Assembly: GCA_028277515.1 (NCBI GenBank)
Contig: JANQGC010000008.1
Location: forward strand, 16,434 to 80,433
Length of the DNA stretch: 64,000 nt
Source of the DNA: Anaerolineae bacterium
GTDB taxonomy: Bacteria; Chloroflexota; Anaerolineae; Promineifilales; Promineifilaceae
Reading direction: 5' to 3'
A model generated the notes under the pieces. The model made no database searches and was not told the DNA's origin. It was given only the letters and a program-made list of their open reading frames with translations. Shown here in pieces: positions 61,801 through 64,000 of the stretch. A program made the translations under genes and the position numbers. How positions within the stretch are numbered: the stretch's first letter is position 1; every line of letters starts with the position of its first letter.

Positions 61801-64000
61801 CAAACACCTCATCGGGAACAATTTCAACTGTTTCCGCCGTTGCAGTAAAAACGCCCGTATGGCTGCCGCTCACCTCACAGTTGATAGCAAACCAGCCATC
61901 CGCCAACTGGACTGGTTCGTTGAAAATGATTTCCAGTTGTGAATCAATAGGGATATCCACAGCGCCCGGTCGAGGAGTGGTGATGACGACTTCAGGCGCC
62001 TGATCAACCGTACAATCATTTTCCGTCCCCGGAGTCGGTAGGTTTTGCAAGTAGGCAAGGGTTTGGCGTTGGCCTCCACCTCCATTAGGACAACGTTGGT
62101 TGGAATCAAGTTGACTGCTGCCGCGCCCATTCTCATTGACCTGGGGTTGGCCGGGTAATAATAAGGTCAGCAGGCCGCTGTCGTCATCATCATCCGTGTC
62201 ATAAACCAGGGCATCTAGCAAATTATCATTGCTTAATGGCGTGCCGTTTGGAAAATCAGCGGCCGATCCTTCATACAGGGCAATCGCATCCGGGCCGTTT
62301 TGCAGCAATCCTGGGCCAAAAACGAGATCGACGCCGGATATCGCCTGGTTTCCCAACAGAAAATAGCCTTCGCTGTCAGTACTGAAGCCGCTCAAGTCAA
62401 AGCTGCGATAACTGGTATCGCCGGCTCCCGTAAATAACACAATGGCTAATCCATCAAGCGCCGTATTCCCATCACCGCCATCATAAAGTTCAATGAATTC
62501 CATTTCGTCCAGGCCCGGCGTATCGGCATCAACTTCATTAATCAGCATATGATCGGCTACCGGTAGAGCAGCAGTGGCGAAAGTCCATTGGAAATCTTCG
62601 GCCATTTCATCCGGCGGGTCAACCGTGTCTTGATCGTGTATCTTTGCTCTATCTAAGGTCACGGTGCAGACATCCCCGGCCGGGAACAATGTGGATGGGG
62701 TGAGCGTGAAGTTGATGCCATCTCCGGAGACGCCGGCATCATGGTTGCCGGATTGTTGGCAGGCAATATCAAACCAACCGGATGAAACATCAACTGCTTC
62801 GCTAAACTGAACAGTGATGGTTGAATCAAGGGGTACATTATTTGATCCATCTTGTGGCTGGATGTCGATCACCTGCGCTGCCTGGTCAAATGTACAGTTG
62901 TTGGTCATGCCAGGCGTGGGCAGGTTTTGGACATAGCTGCTCGTTTGCCGCTGCCCGCCCTGGCTGTCTGGGCAGCGCTGGTTAGAATCGAAAACGGCAT
63001 TATTGCGGCTGTTCTCATCCACCTGCGGTTCGCCGGTTAAAAGCAAGGGCAGCAAGCCGGGATCGTCCTCATCAGATGTGTCATAGACCAGGGCATCGAC
63101 CAGGTTATAAGTGCTCACGGCCGTTCCATCAGGGAAGGCCGAGGCCGATCCGGCGTAGAGGGCGATGGCATCCGGCCCATTTTGTATCGTCCCATTGGGT
63201 ATAGTCAAATCAACATTGTCGACAGGTGTGCTGCCTACGACGAAATAGCCCGCCGCGTTTGTCTGGTATCCGTCCAGATCAATTGCCTCATATACGCTGT
63301 CATTGTCGCCATTGAGTAAGACCAGAACCAGGCCGTCCAGTGACGTATTGCCAGGTCCGGAAAGCTCAATAAATTCGGCCGCATCACTGCCAAAAGTGTC
63401 GGCGTCTAATTCGTTAATGATCAATGGGCTGGAAGGTATAGTGGAAAAGGTAGCATTGAAATCAGCAGCCATTTCATCTGGCGGATCATTGTTGTCCAGA
63501 TCATGAATGAGCTGGCCGGAGACGGTTAAGGAACAGCTCTCATCCTGGTTAAAATCAATCAAAGGGTCGAGCGTGAAGACAGTATCACCACCGCTAACAC
63601 CGGCCGCATGTGTGCCGCTCTTGCTGCAACTGATTTCAAACCAGTCGCTATCGGGGGAGACGGGTTCGCTAAAGGTTAGAGTGATGCTGCTCTCCACAGC
63701 GACTCCTGTGGCACCGCTTGGAGGACTGATAGCTGATATCTGAGGTGCACTATCGTCGGGACAACTGTTGGCTGTTTTAGGCGTGGGGAGCGCCTGGATG
63801 TATCCAGCAGTTTGCCTGGCTCCACCGCCACCATTAGGGCAACGTTGGCTGGATTGGAATGAGGCCAGGCTCTGGCTGTCTTCATCCACTTGTGGCTGCC
63901 CGGTAGCAAGTAAGGACAGCAACCCCGGATCATCACTGTCTCCGACGCCATAGACAATGGCGTCAATGAGATTGGTTGTGGTAACTGAAGTGCCTACGGG
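58817..64000 (-). CDS. Giant surface protein: lamin-tail/Ig-like repeats, ExeM/NucH-like domain, PKD (partial)
   Basis: More than 1727 residues; the frame runs off the window, so the start is outside. At least four repeats each combine a lamin-tail domain (LINELDADTFGSDAAEFIEL-type, ...DALVYDTSDEDDPGLLPLLL, SNQRCPNG-type end) with a bacterial Ig-like/Big_5 domain (PPSGATGVAVESSITLTFSE). After an OB-like section (VIVEGIVTADFRGQDKLGGY) comes an ExeM/NucH-type endonuclease domain (about 500 to 250 residues before the end), then a PKD domain (DYEWDFGDGSTSVTTVDAQHTY) at the C-terminus. Expected nuclease residues are altered: SIEND instead of EIEN, ILGNFNAY instead of GDFNAY, and YRSAPADP instead of YRSSDHDP. 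It is secreted or surface-bound; nuclease activity is unlikely. Confidence 0.85.
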   Translation of the reverse strand, partial: PVGTSVTTTNLIDAIVYGVGDSDDPGLLSLLATGQPQVDEDSQSLASFQSSQRCPNGGGGARQTAGYIQALPTPKTANSCPDDSAPQISAISPPSGATGVAVESSITLTFSEPVSPDSDWFEISCSKSGTHAAGVSGGDTVFTLDPLIDFNQDESCSLTVSGQLIHDLDNNDPPDEMAADFNATFSTIPSSPLIINELDADTFGSDAAEFIELSGPGNTSLDGLVLVLLNGDNDSVYEAIDLDGYQTNAAGYFVVGSTPVDNVDLTIPNGTIQNGPDAIALYAGSASAFPDGTAVSTYNLVDALVYDTSDEDDPGLLPLLLTGEPQVDENSRNNAVFDSNQRCPDSQGGQRQTSSYVQNLPTPGMTNNCTFDQAAQVIDIQPQDGSNNVPLDSTITVQFSEAVDVSSGWFDIACQQSGNHDAGVSGDGINFTLTPSTLFPAGDVCTVTLDRAKIHDQDTVDPPDEMAEDFQWTFATAALPVADHMLINEVDADTPGLDEMEFIELYDGGDGNTALDGLAIVLFTGAGDTSYRSFDLSGFSTDSEGYFLLGNQAISGVDLVFGPGLLQNGPDAIALYEGSAADFPNGTPLSNDNLLDALVYDTDDDDDSGLLTLLLPGQPQVNENGRGSSQLDSNQRCPNGGGGQRQTLAYLQNLPTPGTENDCTVDQAPEVVITTPRPGAVDIPIDSQLEIIFNEPVQLADGWFAINCEVSGSHTGVFTATAETVEIVPDEVFAVGESCMVNINAEKVSDQDDDDPPDQMAADYQWQFQTIIPPLADDMLINEVDADTSGNDTQEFIELFDGGGGNTELYGLTVVLFTGGSDLSYRSFDLDAYATDETGYFVLGNAAVPGVDFVFQNGLLQNGPDAVALYVGDEEKYPVGSPVRIENLVDALVYDTDDPDDDELLNLLLENQPQVNEAGRGSPEMYSNQRCPNGQGSRRNSTSYLQNTPTPGEANNCLIDLPPEVQSTFPLSGALDVSLDATLLVTFNEPVEAAEGAFALSCTKSGEQILQTSGGPQTFILDPENILSPTETCQATVFSTLISDTDGISQTMVMDYSWSFNSGLKSFGACGDPAFSMQTVQGDGSISPLEGTRGVIVEGIVTADFRGQDKLGGYFIQQRHQNAEQDDLSSDALFIAHDDADLILEPGTLVRVQGDVVELDGLTALNNVVNSTVCEISSPIEPTQTMLPVAQISDWEPLEGMLLSFPQTLVATGNSRLGSDGEVQMSLEARLYQPTEVALPGGAAAAVAEQNLLHQITLDDGSNVTYPLPLPPYLGLNQTLRVGDSISALTGILMQSPAGYRIQPTEPVNFNQDNERPLNAPNADGRLRLVAFDTGDYFNGNGRGGGFPGSLGAQSAAEFARQRAKLNSALTAANADILALTSIENDGYGPTSALQGLLSGLNEAAPAGRSYAMVDLALPQLGQTDSTVGLIYRQETVSPVGPAVTDHSQPFDALNAQPLVQTFQENSSGESFVVAVVQLHARDECPQTENANSDQGDGQGCYNLLRTQAAYELQKWLAADPTTSAEEDVIILGNFNAYLQEDPLFVLQDAGYNNLAEPFTAAGYTSVIDNQSGTLIHAFGTPTLAAQTHNLVQWHINADEPQALNYRMFNQPDLFKPDFYRSAPADPLLIDLDLTTVQVGFTSDSPVFIGQEMHFTNQSIGAGISDYEWDFGDGSTSVTTVDAQHTYAATGAYTVTLTAATTWGEMFSSSQTVMVNPVASFFPITPR

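Overview
The window reads as a bacterial chromosome segment, most likely from Chloroflexota (Anaerolineae-like). Support comes from Pro/Thr-rich spacers in surface proteins, lipoproteins with an SLBB-HhH (ComEA) layout, split NB-ARC/TPR regulators, and an archaeal-looking cluster of a translin-like protein, DUF3467, archease and RtcB. The taxonomic call is inference from gene content only; there is no rRNA gene. A frequent palindrome (core CGGCCG, often ACGGCCGT) occurs across most of the window.

1-17.4 kb is core-like: the 3' end of proA, a small HD-type phosphohydrolase, then a leftward block (SLT transglycosylase, coiled-coil membrane protein, DUF4037 protein, shortened substrate-binding lipoprotein, mltG, yqgF, alaS). 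alaS is preceded by what looks like a complete transcription attenuator with an Ala-rich leader peptide (11458-11648). Next come a lipoprotein, a translin-like and a DUF3467 protein, and a rightward archease-rtcB-comEA-GT9 cluster ending at tRNA-Asp.

17.5-47.3 kb is a genomic island. The last 14 nt of tRNA-Asp plus 9 nt downstream (17490-17512) recur exactly at 47301-47323, as expected for attL/attR, but I see no site-specific recombinase inside. The cargo has two parts. The first (18.9-32.6 kb, leftward) holds three HTH/NB-ARC STAND regulators, each followed by one or more separate TPR proteins. One is divergent from a 45-residue secreted peptide gene (29765-29902) and one from a Cys-rich membrane protein (26477-26881). 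The second (33.7-44.5 kb, rightward) is an operon with a tubulin/FtsZ-like protein, two VWA-type proteins, several membrane proteins and a lipoprotein, probably a membrane-associated system. A divergent EF-Tu paralog with a broken GTP site sits near the right end. Three internally deleted copies of one insertion sequence lie in or next to the island.

47.3-53.2 kb is a patchwork: a Dam-type methylase with a winged-helix-like partner, a third partial tRNA-end repeat, an amidohydrolase lipoprotein and small orphan or broken genes.

53.2-64 kb is core-like again: a SAM-I riboswitch and terminator control metH; small leftward genes follow, one behind a promoter with a perfect GAAC-N4-GTTC (LexA-like) box; then a methyltransferase and a very large surface protein of lamin-tail/Ig-like repeats, an ExeM/NucH-type nuclease domain that has lost key residues, and a PKD domain. 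This last gene runs off the window.
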